From NCBI GenBank assembly GCA_973895155.1, contig OZ316895.1, positions 7,874,001 through 7,938,000 of the forward strand: 64,000 nt of DNA. Direction: 5' to 3'. The notes below the pieces were generated by a model. That model made no database searches and had not been told where the DNA came from. It saw only the letters and a list, made by a program, of their open reading frames with translations. This DNA comes from Marsupella aquatica (lineage: Eukaryota; Marchantiophyta). How positions within the stretch are numbered: the first letter of the stretch is position 1; each line of letters opens with the position of its first letter. Below are positions 23,069 to 32,713 of this stretch, piece after piece. The position numbers and the translations under genes are program-made.

Positions 23069-23580
23069 TTCCAATGAGCCTCAGATTGACAAATTTTGTC
23101 AAGTTCCAAATGAGTTTTTGAATTTTTTTGCCTTTCCAATGAGTGAGTATAAGAAATATTGATCATGAGTCCATGAGTTCGTTTAGCTTTCCAGCATGAT
23201 CGAGTCCGACATTGACAAATTGTACGTCAGATTTTGTCACGTTACTAAAGAGATCATGAAGTTTTCAATTTCTCTAGCTTTCTAATGTGTGACATTGAGA
23301 TTATTCGTCAAGAATTACAGAGATCATGAGTACATCTGAATTTCTCTAGCTTTCCAATGAACCTCACATTGATAGATTTTGTCAAGTACTAAGGAGATGA
23401 TCAGTTTTTAATTTTACTTTAGTTTTCCAATGAGTGTGACATTGAGAGATTTTATCAAGACAATACTAAAGAGGTCACGAGTTTCTAAATCTTGATCTTG
23501 AGTTTTCCAATGAATCAAACATTGATAGATTTTATCAAGTACTAAGGAGATTGATTATTTAGTTTTACAATGTGAAGCCA
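23069..23580. repeat. Degenerate 60-90 bp tandem repeat
   Basis: The motif AGCTTTCCAATGAG...ACATTGA.AGATTTTGTCAAGTACTAAGGAGAT recurs about eight times. Starts are near 23069, 23134, 23190, 23276, 23350, 23423, 23503 and 23563, with variable spacing and many substitutions. It is an old minisatellite-like array between Copia A and Copia BC. Confidence 0.75.
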
Positions 23581-23795
23581 AAGGGGTTTTAATTAGCTAT
23601 GTACATTTCTATTGGTTGGTTTTTTCAAGCTTGCAAACAATTAAAAAATATAAGCATTTTGATATAAAACACTGATATATCTTTGACAAATATCAAAATG
23701 GTAACTTTATTTTACTAAATGACATATCTCCCTTTGTATTTTGGTTTTTTTTACGTTCAATATTTACGGCATGCCCCAAAAATTACGTTGCTTTT

Positions 23796-23856
23796 GCCAC
23801 AAACAGGAATGTGCACGTTTGTTATTGTTAAAAGTATGATCATTCCTGTTTGTGGC
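23796..23856. repeat. Perfect 16-bp inverted repeat
   Basis: GCCACAAACAGGAATG (23796-23811) and its exact reverse complement (23841-23856) are separated by 29 bases. It could fold as a hairpin or mark the ends of a tiny element. No flanking duplication is clear. Confidence 0.7.
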
Positions 23857-23932
23857 TTGTTGTGATGATGTGGTGCAACCTCGTGGCAGGGAATTTGCAA
23901 GAGACCTCTCATGGGGGTCCGTAACAAGAAGA

Positions 23933-24613
23933 TGTTAGATATTGCTCTAGTCTTGTGACTCATGAGCTAACTACAGTTAGGCTAACTCGGGTTAAGACTC
24001 AGCTAATGTTAGCGGTAGTGCTGTTGTGCATATAGCTAGGGCTGATGCCAGACCCTGGTGGAACTTAGGCTCATTGTTACGGAGCTAGTTGAGAGATAGG
24101 GAGAGCCTCGGGGGGGTCACTATATGGAGGGCCATACATCGCGTGCAACGTTTTAGGGTTTGACCCCCCTAACTTATAAGTGAAAAATATTTTTTTTGCA
24201 AAGCCCTTTCTTTCTTTAAATTTTGTCATTTTTTATTAAAAAACCCCTAAAAACTTTAAAGAAAGTATTTTTTGCAATTAAATAAGCCTATGTGTTTTTT
24301 AAAGTCAACCAATCAATAAAACATACCCTATGTGTTCTTCCACCAAACTTTGGAAGTTTTCCGCCACACCCATTTAAATGGGCCTATACTTCGTCGCACG
24401 TGATGTGCCACTTCCGTGGAAGTGACCCCCCCGAGGGAAGAGCTTGTGTTGTGGATGCTTGGTATGGCCGGTCGACCTAGAGTGCAGTAAAGCTCTTGTG
24501 TGTTCCCGTGGACGTAGCCTCATGTGGAGGTGAACCACATATCTCTCTGTGTCGACTATTGTGCGTTGGATGTTTCATGGGCTTGTCGTGACGAATGTCG
24601 TCTATGCTCAACA
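23933..24613 (+). repeat. Copia BC 5' LTR, interrupted by a MITE
   Basis: Runs TGTTAGATATTG to CTCAACA. It is 681 bp long. Subtracting the 329-bp MITE and its 8-bp duplication leaves 344 bp, exactly the length of the 3' LTR. It is followed by the primer binding site TGGTATCAGAGC at 24616-24627. Confidence 0.95.
24107..24435 (+). mobile_element. MITE copy 2, inserted in the Copia BC 5' LTR
   Basis: A 329-bp element with ends CTCGGGGGGGTCACTATATGG and CCGTGGAAGTGACCCCCCCGAG (inverted). Its target duplication is GGGAGAGC (24099-24106) and GGAAGAGC (24436-24443), one mismatch. The 3' LTR of the same element gives the empty site, GGAAGAGC. The interior is AT-rich and non-coding. It is very similar over its whole length to copy 3 at 63110. 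Confidence 0.95.
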
Positions 24614-24615
24614 AG

Positions 24616-24627
24616 TGGTATCAGAGC
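24616..24627 (+). promoter_or_regulatory. Copia BC primer binding site
   Basis: TGGTATCAGAGC, two bases after the 5' LTR, complementary to initiator methionine tRNA. Confidence 0.88.
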
Positions 24628-25457
24628 ATGTCTGGGAGGTGACGAGGTTTTTTTGTGACGGGTTTTTCCAACGTTCATAGTCGATGGTACATTCGGAGTT
24701 TAGTTGCATGAAACTAGAATGTGTGTGGCTGAGCGGATAAGTTAGTGAGAGGGCTTTCTAACGGTGGTTAGAACTCACTGATCGGTATCCGTGGTGCGAA
24801 GGAATCAAAGTTTGCGTTGTTTAGGTTTTATTCGTGTTCGACGGGTTTTCGGGGGAGAGACCAGAGTTTGTGTTTTTCAACGGTGTGAGCTGTGTGGTGT
24901 GGGAGGGATCGCACATTATAGCTCAAGTTGAAGGTTGAAGCGAGCTGGTCATTTTGGTAGCTGGATTGCTACCGAGTTGTTACCGAGTGCGACGTGACGA
25001 GTGACGGAGGCATTCAGGTTTTTTCACAAGCTATGAAGCTTGTTCACATCTGAACCAGGTTTCTCTTTGCGACGTACGACTCAGTGGAAGAATTGCAAAG
25101 TGCTACGGCTCAACGGTTTGATCGCGGCGAGGCGGTTGTTTTGAGCCCGGGATTGGTACTTGACGCGGAGTGAGTGTGACGCGGCGGAAGTTTTTTCTCT
25201 GCTGGAGCTGTAGACTATGCCGGTGCAATTCGGCAACATTTCCCGTCGGCGGTCATCTCTTTCCTCGTGCTAAGTAGCAGCCATTAAGAATTGGCATCGG
25301 TGGAGCTTCAGGATCGCAACGGTCAGACAGAGAGTCTGAGGAGGAGCTGCTACCGTTTGAGGAGGAACTAGTAACACCGGTATGATCACCGGTGCGACGT
25401 GCAGTGGAGGAAGCTGTCTTACTACCAGAATTGTCGGTAGTTGGGAAGAAGAGGGAG

Positions 25458-26242
25458 ATGGCTAGATTTGGAGGAGTGAAGTTTGAGGTGGAGAAGTACG
25501 ATGGTCGTACTGATTACTTGCTGTGGGAGAAACAAGTGAAGGGTGTTCTACGGGCCATGGGCCTAGCTCATCTACTTCCTTGCTAGAGCAGTATGATGGA
25601 GAGGAGGAGATTTTTGTGAAGCAGTGGAGACAGGAGCAGGTGATTGCTGTCAATGTAGTGATGCTATATCTCAAGCCGCACATCATCAAGCAGTTGGATG
25701 ATTATGTGGATTGCGCGTCACTATTCAAGGCTCTAAGAGAGAAGTACTACCAGGAAGATGCATCAGACCGGCTGTACAAGAAGTCTCTCTTGATGAGCCT
25801 CAGGCTCAAGGAAGGGAGCAAGATGCAGGATCACCTGGATGAATTTGACAGTCTAGCGGTGGATCTGTCAAACCTAGGAAAAGGAGTTGAAGATGAGGAT
25901 AAGGCCTTGCTTCTGCTAAGCTCCTTACCGCCGTCATATCAGGGCTTGAAATAGGTGCTCTTGTACAGAGATTTGAAGTCCATTTCGTATAATGAGGTGG
26001 TGAGTTCCTTGCTGTGTGATGATGCTCAGAAGAAGTTGGGTCAATCACAGACAGCATCTTCTTCTGGCACTGCGCTCAATGTGAATAGGGGAAGAGCAGC
26101 GCAGCGCACGAATGGGTAGAATAGGTTTAGATCTACATCACGGGGGAGATCTAAATCCAGAGGGAAATTGCAAGAGAGGAAGCCTCTTGCATGTTGGAAT
26201 TGTGGCAAGCTAGGCCACATGAAAAGGGATTGTCGAGTAAAG
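25458..26242 (+). pseudogene. Copia BC gag, 5' part, broken and split
   Basis: The ATG at 25458 begins MARFGGVKFEVEKYDG, close to gag of Copia A. A small deletion near 25580 shifts the frame. TAG codons follow at about 25952 (Gln in A) and about 26117. The zinc knuckle CWNCGKLGHMKRDC is still visible near 26194. Directly after it, at RVK, the gene is cut by Copia D, and it resumes at 32639. Confidence 0.85.
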
Positions 26243-26536
26243 TGTTAGGAATTGACTCTAGTTCCTGACATAGTTAGCTTGGCCTTACTAGGGTTAGTTT
26301 AACCCTAGATTACATTAGGATAAGATCCGCTTAGTTTAGGCCCACTCATCTTGGCCCCCTTGGGGGGTATAGGCTGGAGGGAGAGCACTCTCTCCCTCAT
26401 TCTTCACATGTACTCTCATTTGCTATGGAGCCTTCAGGAGTTTCTCCACTCGGGGTGTCTCGTCGGTGTAGCGTCTGATTGAGTGTCTCTCATGTTTCTG
26501 CATTGCTGTCTAGTCCGGAGCCGACGGTTTCTTACA
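26243..26536 (+). repeat. Copia D 5' LTR
   Basis: Runs TGTTAGGAATTG to TTTCTTACA, 294 bp, with a possible TATA element in GGGGTATAGGC. It differs from the 3' LTR by one T in a GTTTAACC run, one T/C and one G/A. Confidence 0.97.
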
Positions 26537-26538
26537 AG

Positions 26539-26550
26539 TGGTATCAGAGC
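26539..26550 (+). promoter_or_regulatory. Copia D primer binding site
   Basis: TGGTATCAGAGC, two bases after the 5' LTR, for initiator methionine tRNA priming. Confidence 0.9.
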
Positions 26551-27079
26551 CTCGCGTTCGTGGTTCGGTGGCCTGGGCAGTGGTGAGAGCGTTTCATTGT
26601 GTTGGATCGTGGTGGAAGATTGAATTGTCGTCGATGATTGCGTGATTGTTTCACTGGTCATTTCGCGTTGAAGGTTTCGTGCTTGAATACGGTGACGGTT
26701 TCCCGATTGAAACTTCAGCTTGGAGTGTCGGATGTGTCTCTGTTGTTTGAAGTACTGTCAAGAGGACAGTCTAGCGATCTCTTATGCGCGTTGGCGGGCA
26801 CTACGTTTTGGTGAAGGTTTCAGTGCTTTTCATCATTGGTGTGCCGAGTAATCTTGTATATTGAGGTTGCTGTTTAGAGCTTTATGCTCTTGGTTATGGC
26901 TTATGTAAGGTTCGTCTCTCTCTCGTGTGGGGCTGAAGGAGTCTCTTTCTCTTCGTGAAAAGTCGTGAATTGTGGGGCCAATGTTGCATTATTTTTGCAA
27001 ATTTTAGTTCATCCTTAAGTCGCCGTATCGCAACATTATATGGCGCTGCGGACAGGCTTGAGTCCAGCCGGTGTATTAT

Positions 27080-27670
27080 CTTCGGGCACGAGGCCCTATG
27101 TTCCCCGTTGGCATTGAGGGAGAGCCTGAGGTCTAAGAAGGTACATCTGTACCTGCAGGTACAGTACTTGAAAGTACTGTATTGAGTGGGGAGGGGGAGT
27201 TCGTAGCTCCCTCCTCTCAAGAGCTCTTGAAGAGGGCACGAGGCCCTGTGCAGGTACGACTGTACTTGCTGGTACAATTTTATTTTCTTTTAAGTGTGGG
27301 GAAGGGAAATTCGTATCTCCCTTCTCTCAGGAGCTTTAATGGGGCCCATTGCCCTATGCTGAAAGAGCGAAGGGGAGGGGAGAGAGTCTCCTCCTTTGAG
27401 GAGCACTTAATAAATGGGGGCTCAAAGCCCTATGGAGGTGTGCAGGAGCCAGGAGGTGCATTAAGCTCCCTTTTTTCAGGAGCTAGGAGGGGAGTTAATG
27501 GTCCCTCTTTCCAGGAGCTTTGAAGGAGGGCTCGAAGCCCTATGATCAAGCCAGGAGGGCTCGAGTGAATTTTGAGGGGTACAAGGGGGGCATTAACGGC
27601 CCCTATACCTGGTGCACAGCAGGACGGAGGGCTAGAGTGGAGGTCGACGCGCGACCCTATGCGCGGGAGG
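27080..27670 (+). repeat. Irregular repeats in the Copia D leader
   Basis: The motif (G)AGGCCCTATG or AGCCCTATG recurs near 27090, 27240, 27350, 27427, 27535 and 27654, usually preceded by CAGGAGCTTTGAAGGGGGC-like sequence. The spacing is irregular (about 75-150 bp) and the copies are diverged. These make up much of the long untranslated leader and could be packaging or translation-control structures. Confidence 0.65.
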
Positions 27671-28254
27671 GCAAGGCACGGAAAAGTTTTTTTTAAAGAA
27701 TTTTTTGAGGTCGGTAGGGACGAACGCTCGTCCCTAGTCTTCATTTTTTTTTCTTTGTTCTTTTCTTTTTCTCTCCGCGATTACTCTTACTTCCCAGGTG
27801 GACAGGTGTTGGCTCCACATTTCTTCTGCTATAAAATTTGACTGTACTTTGATTCCCTCCAAAAGATACTTTTCCAGAGAGCTGAATTTTGGCCGAAATT
27901 TCCGAATTCAGCGGTTGTCGAGGCAGAATTTTTTCGCACTGCTTTGCAAGGGGATACTCAATGGAGTTGAGCACGGGCCTGTGAAATCGATTTACATTTA
28001 ACTATTGCGAAATTTTTTCGGGACCTAAGATACCCGACGGGGGTCAAAATGGCCATTTTGACCCCCCTCCGGTCCGGGTTGAATAAGTTTTCGCTGGAGA
28101 AGTTTTTTGCCAAATCATTTTCAGATCTTGGTAGTGTACCTTGCAGGCTACGCGGCAGTGCATTCCATTTCCACTTTCACCAACTTTCATTTTTTGGTGA
28201 CTTTTTGGGTGGAGGTATTTCGGTTGTGTTTCCTGTGTGTTTGTGGCAGCATCA

Positions 28255-29466
28255 ATGACTTCAAGAAAGCTTGCGGCGCCGAAGTTTGAGGTGGAGAAGT
28301 TTGACGGGAAGGTCAGCTTCAGCCTCTGGACTCGGAAGGTGACCAATGTGTTGATCCAGCAGGGTCTTGAGAAGACCCTCACTGGAGTGAAACCCTCGAA
28401 TCTAACAGATGAGGAGTGGCAGGACATGTCGGTGCAGGCGTGTAGCACAATTGAGTTGTTCTTGGCAAACAACATTCTCAAGAACGTGTTGGGGATGGAT
28501 CGGAATGCCAAGAAAATCTGGGATATGCTTACTCAGCTATACCAGAGTACTTCGTTGACTACTCGCATTTATCACTTGGAGCGGTTGTTCAGGTTGAAGT
28601 TGAAGGATGGTGGCAACATGCGTGATCACCTCAGTCTCTTTGATGAGATTGTGCACGAGGTGGCCACGGCGGGAGACAAGTTGACTGATGAGTATCTTGC
28701 GATGCATTTGTTGATGTCACTTCCTCAGAGCTATTCGACGTTGGTGACAGTCATCACACATGACAAGTCTACGTTGAAGCTGGATGAGGTAAAGGCTACC
28801 ATTCTTGCAGAATGGGGCAAGCGACAACTTTCTGGCCGTGACAATGAGTCTGCTGCCTTAGTGGTTAGAGGCAGATCGACGGAGCGTACTACGGATCAGT
28901 CTAGATCTAAATCACATAGTAGATCTAAATCTAAGTCCCGTAGTAAGAAAGTGCAGTGTTGGCATTGCCATGAGAAGGGCCACACCAAGTGGAATTGTCC
29001 TTCTCTGTCGAAGCAGAAGCGTCCTGCTTCCAATGGTGCATCCTCATCGTCGGCCGGTATTGTGATTGCTGATAATGAGGATGCTGCTGAAGTGCTATGT
29101 ATTGGTGCTGTGAATTCTGTGTATGACAATAAATGGATGTTGGATTCGGGTTCCTCTTATCACGTGTGTCCAACACAATCGTATTTCTCCACTTACCAAC
29201 CTTGTACCGGTACTGTGGAAATCGGAAATGGAGTCCGATGTGCGATTTTTGGCATGGGGACTATTAAATTCCGGATGTTTGATGGTGTTGTGCGAGCACT
29301 GACGGGAGTCAGACACATACCAGACATCTCTAAGAATTTGATTTCTCTTGGTGCTTTGGAAGCTGGTGGATCTCATTTCACTGCACGTGATGGTGCGCTC
29401 TTTGTCGTCAAAGATGATGTATCTTTGATTAAGGCGCTACGGCAGAATAATTTGTACATCTTGTAA
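28255..29466 (+). CDS. Copia D gag and protease
   Basis: The ATG at 28255 (MTSRKLAAPKFEVEKFDG) opens 403 codons. They cover a capsid-like region, a basic Arg/Ser-Lys tract, the nucleocapsid zinc knuckle CWHCHEKGHTKWNC near 28955, and the aspartic protease active site WMLDSGSSYH near 29135. Unlike A and BC, there is no stop between gag and protease. The frame ends at TAA 29464-29466, after the protease, where A and BC have a Glu codon (LEG). The downstream integrase-RT is in the same frame, so this TAA is probably a single new lesion. The frame is open further upstream only from a GTG. Confidence 0.9.
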   Translation: MTSRKLAAPKFEVEKFDGKVSFSLWTRKVTNVLIQQGLEKTLTGVKPSNLTDEEWQDMSVQACSTIELFLANNILKNVLGMDRNAKKIWDMLTQLYQSTSLTTRIYHLERLFRLKLKDGGNMRDHLSLFDEIVHEVATAGDKLTDEYLAMHLLMSLPQSYSTLVTVITHDKSTLKLDEVKATILAEWGKRQLSGRDNESAALVVRGRSTERTTDQSRSKSHSRSKSKSRSKKVQCWHCHEKGHTKWNCPSLSKQKRPASNGASSSSAGIVIADNEDAAEVLCIGAVNSVYDNKWMLDSGSSYHVCPTQSYFSTYQPCTGTVEIGNGVRCAIFGMGTIKFRMFDGVVRALTGVRHIPDISKNLISLGALEAGGSHFTARDGALFVVKDDVSLIKALRQNNLYIL

Positions 29467-32271
29467 GGAGATGTCATTGCTCCTAGAGTGGAGCATGTGG
29501 ATTCTGTGGTGGAACGTTCGGATGCAGCGGCAACATCTGCTGTAGAGTCATCTACGGCTGCTTCAATTGAAGCACCCTCAACATCTGGTCGCACACAAGC
29601 CATAGATTTGTGGCATGCACGGTTGGGGCACTTGAGTGGTAAAGGATTGGCAGCCTTGGCAAACAGAGATTTGTTGCAAGGCGCTCAATCTGGTAAACTC
29701 TCTTTTTGTGAAGATTGCATCTTCGGCAAGCAGAGGAGAGTGAGTTTCAGTTCTAGTTCATACCATTCTCATGAAATTCTTGAGTATGTACATTCGGATG
29801 TTTGGGGTCCAGCGCCGGAGCCGTCGTTGGGTGGAGCCAAATATTTTGTGACGTTTGTAGATGATTACTCTCGAATGTGTTGGTTGTACTACATGAAGGA
29901 GAAGTCTCATGTCTTTGAGATTTTCAAGGAATGGAAAGCCATGGTAGAACTACAAACTGGGAAGGAGTTGAAGTGTGTTCGGTCCGATAACGGTGGCGAG
30001 TATAAGTCCAATGAGTTTGATCAATTTGGTTGGGACCTTGGCCTCAAGCGTCATTACACTGTACCGGAAACCCCGCAGCAGAATGGAGTTGCAGAACGGT
30101 TGAATCGGACATTACTGGAGAAAGCACGCAGCATGCTATGTAAGTCCAAGTTGCCCAACAACTTTTGGGCTGAAGCTGTCAACCAAGCTGCATACGTCTA
30201 CAATCTTTCACCGCATAGTAGTAAGTTGATGCAGACTCCATTTGAGTTGTGGTATAAGAGACCTGCTGATTACTCTAGACTCCGAGTTTTTGGTTGTGCT
30301 GCCTATGTTCACATTGAGCAGACACACAGGTCTAAGTTGGATCCCAAGTCTAAGAAATGTATTTTTCTAGGCTTTAGTCCTGGGCAGAAGGGCTATAAAT
30401 TGTGGGATCCTGTCGATTGCAAGGCAGTTGTGAGCAGAAATGTTGTTTTTGACGAAGAATGGTTGTCAAGACCCCGGGATATTCAGGAGGAACAGGTGGA
30501 GGAACCCACTACGGTGGAGCTTGGTGGCGATGAGGAAGCTGCTGGTCCCTCTGGTAGAGGTGCAATTCCTCAACCAAGGCGCTCCACCAGGGCCAATTTT
30601 GGCCAACCCCCTGATAGATTTGGTTTTGCAGATCCTCGTGTTCACGTTGTTGAGCATGACGATGATCCCGGTGTTATTTTGCTTACTGAAGATGGAGACC
30701 CCTCTAGCTATGAAGAAGCTATGGCCTCTCCAGAGAAGGATAAGTGGATGGAGGCGATGTTGAAGGAGATGAATTCTTTGAAGAAGAATTCAACTTGGCA
30801 CTTAACTGACATGCCTCACGGGAAAACACTGGTTCCGTGTAGATGGTTGTACAAGAAGAAGCAGGATGGCACTTACAAGGCTCGCCTTGTGGCCAAAGGG
30901 TACACCCAGAAAGAGGGCTTGGACTACACGGAAATTTTCTCACCAGTTGTCAAACTCACTACTATCCGTGTTTTACTTACGATTGTGGCATTCTATGATC
31001 TTGAGTTAGATCAGATGGATGTAATTACTGCTTTCCTGCATGGATTGCTTGATGTGGAGATTTATATGACTCAGCCTCCAGGTTTTATTGATGAGAAGAC
31101 CAGACACTTGGTGTGTAAGCTCTTGCGCTCGTTATACGGATTGAAGCAGAGTCCCAGACAGTGGAATAAGCGTTTTGATTCCTTCATGTTATCTCAGGGG
31201 TTCACACGAAGTGAACATGATTGTTGTATTTACATGAAGGAGGTGGAGAATTACTCACGCTTTGGTTACATTGTGCTGGCATTGTACGTGGATGACATGT
31301 TGATCCTGGCTGAGAATAAGTCTGATGTTGCCCATTTGAAAGCAATGCTGAGTAAGGAGTTTTCAATGAAGGACTTGGGTCAGGCCAAGAAGATACTAGG
31401 GATGGAGATTCATCGTGACAGGGAGCAAAGGCAATTATGGTTGTCTCAGAGGCAGTATTTGGAGAAGGTACTTGCCAAGTATGGAATGGAGAATGCAAAA
31501 CCAGTTGGTACTCCATTGGCCTCCCACTTTAAACTCTCAAAGAATGATTGCCCTTCTAGTGAGAGTGATAGACTGGCGATGAAACATGTTCCCTATGATA
31601 GTGTTGTGGGTAGTTTGATGTATGCAATGACATGCACTAGACCTGACATTGCCCACGCTGTTAGCATTTTGAGCAGATTTATGGCAAATCCTGGTAAGCT
31701 TCACTGGGAAGCAGTGAAGTGGGTTTTGCGGTATTTGAAAGGTACCTTAGATTGTGGGATCTTATTTGACGGTAAAGCAGACTCTACATTAGAGTTGGAA
31801 GGTTTTGTAGATTCAGATTATGCTGGTAACTTGGATAACAGAAAGTCTACTACAGGCTATGTGTTTATGCTGGGTGGAGGTTGTATCAGCTGGAAGTCGG
31901 CAACTCAATCTTGTGTTGCGTTGTCTACTACTGAGGCTGAGTACATGGCTGCATGTGAGGCAACCAAGGAGTTGATCTGGCTACGGAGATTGGTGAGTGA
32001 TCTGGGTCTTTCACCTGAAAGACCGGTGCTGCTGTGCGACAGTCAAAGTGCTTTGCATCTGGCTAAGAACCCTGTGTTCCATGCCAGGACAAAGCACATT
32101 GATATTCGTTATCACTTCATCCGTGAGGTGATTGAGACAAAGCAGATGTTTCTGGAGAAGGTGGCTTCAGAGGAGAATGCGGCAGACATGCTTACCAAAG
32201 TTTTACCTACCAGTAGCTTTAGTCATTGTGTGGATATTATTAATGTTAGGGCCAAACCAGTGACTATGTAA
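29467..32271 (+). CDS. Copia D integrase, reverse transcriptase and RNase H
   Basis: 934 codons in frame with gag after one TAA, and open to the TAA at 32269. Integrase: zinc-binding region (HARLGHLSGKG...CEDC), catalytic region with YVHSDVWGP and SDNGGEY, then the GKQ-type C-terminus. [29 protein letters not shown] and the active site YVDDM at 31285. RNase H: VDSDYAGN..KSTTGY, LSTTEAEYM and TKHIDIRYHFIRE. The order integrase-RT-RNase H defines Copia. The whole stretch is free of frameshifts, so the element was recently active. Confidence 0.93.
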   Translation, partial: GDVIAPRVEHVDSVVERSDAAATSAVESSTAASIEAPSTSGRTQAIDLWHARLGHLSGKGLAALANRDLLQGAQSGKLSFCEDCIFGKQRRVSFSSSSYHSHEILEYVHSDVWGPAPEPSLGGAKYFVTFVDDYSRMCWLYYMKEKSHVFEIFKEWKAMVELQTGKELKCVRSDNGGEYKSNEFDQFGWDLGLKRHYTVPETPQQNGVAERLNRTLLEKARSMLCKSKLPNNFWAEAVNQAAYVYNLSPHSSKLMQTPFELWYKRPADYSRLRVFGCAAYVHIEQTHRSKLDPKSKKCIFLGFSPGQKGYKLWDPVDCKAVVSRNVVFDEEWLSRPRDIQEEQVEEPTTVELGGDEEAAGPSGRGAIPQPRRSTRANFGQPPDRFGFADPRVHVVEHDDDPGVILLTEDGDPSSYEEAMASPEKDKWMEAMLKEMNSLKKNSTWHLTDMPHGKTLVPCRWLYKKKQDGTYKARLVAKGYTQKEGLDYTEIFSPVVKLTTIRVLLTIVAFYDLELDQMDVITAFLHGLLDVEIYMTQPPGFIDEKTRHLVCKLLRSLYGLKQSPRQWNKRFDSFMLSQGFTRSEHDCCIYMKEVENYSRFGYIVLALYVDDMLILAENKSDVAHLKAMLSKEFSMKDLGQAKKILGMEIHRDREQRQLWLSQRQYLEKVLAKYGMENAKPVGTPLASHFKLSKNDCPSSESDRLAMKHVPYDSVVGSLMYAMTCTRPDIAHAVSILSRFMANPGKLHWEAVKWVLRYLKGTLDCGILFDGKADSTLELEGFVDSDYAGNLDNRKSTTGYVFMLGGGCISWKSATQSCVALSTTEAEYMAACEATKELIWLRRLVSDLGLSPERPVLLCDSQSALHLAKNPVFHARTKHIDIRYHFIREVIETKQMFLEKVASEENAADMLTKVLPTSSFSHCVDIINVRAKPVTM

Positions 32272-32338
32272 ATATGTTACTTAGTTACATATTGTATATC
32301 ACCTGACTCATTGTGTGAACTTGAGTCAAGGTGGAGAT

Positions 32339-32633
32339 TGTTAGGAATTGACTCTAGTTCCTGACATAGTTAGCTTGGCCTTACTAGGGTTAGTTTTAAC
32401 CCTAGATTACATTAGGATAAGATCCGCTTAGTTTAGGCCCACTCATCTTGGCCCCCTTGGGGGGTATAGGCTGGAGGGAGAGCACTCTCTCCCTCATTCT
32501 TCACATGTACTCTCATTTGCTATGGAGCCTTCAGGAGTTTCTCCACTCGGGGTGTCTCGTCGGTGTAGCGTCTGATTGAGTGTCTCTCATGTTTCCGCAT
32601 TGCTGTCTAGTCCGAAGCCGACGGTTTCTTACA
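32339..32633 (+). repeat. Copia D 3' LTR
   Basis: 295 bp, almost identical to the 5' LTR, preceded by a purine-rich priming tract (AAGGTGGAGAT). It is followed by the TAAAG target duplication. Confidence 0.97.
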
Positions 32634-32638
32634 TAAAG

Positions 32639-32713
32639 GTCCCTACTGCCTCTGCTAACGCAGCATCAAGCTCGCATGAGGTAGATTTACTCGATGATGA
32701 TGACATATTGTGA
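32639..32713 (+). pseudogene. Copia BC gag, 3' end after the Copia D insertion
   Basis: The gag frame of BC resumes after the Copia D target duplication, with an acidic C-terminus (VDLLDDDDIL), and ends at TGA 32711-32713. Copia A ends its gag the same way (DLLDDEIL then TGA 18551). The frame then continues without shift into the protease. Confidence 0.85.

Larger units (their letters stand above)
26243..32633 (+). mobile_element. Copia D: young, nearly intact LTR retrotransposon nested in BC
   Basis: A 6391-bp element flanked by perfect TAAAG duplications (26238-26242 and 32634-32638). Its LTRs (294 and 295 bp) differ by one indel and two substitutions, so insertion is very recent. It has its own primer binding site, a ~1.7-kb leader with repeats, and one gag-pol frame interrupted only by a TAA at 29464-29466. 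It inserted into the gag of BC just after the zinc knuckle. Its proteins are clearly diverged from the A/BC group, so it is a separate Copia family. Confidence 0.97.

Noticed and set aside
28896-31516. Minus-strand open frames inside Copia D (such as 31202-31516)
   Set aside because: They are shadows of the plus-strand gag-pol frame.
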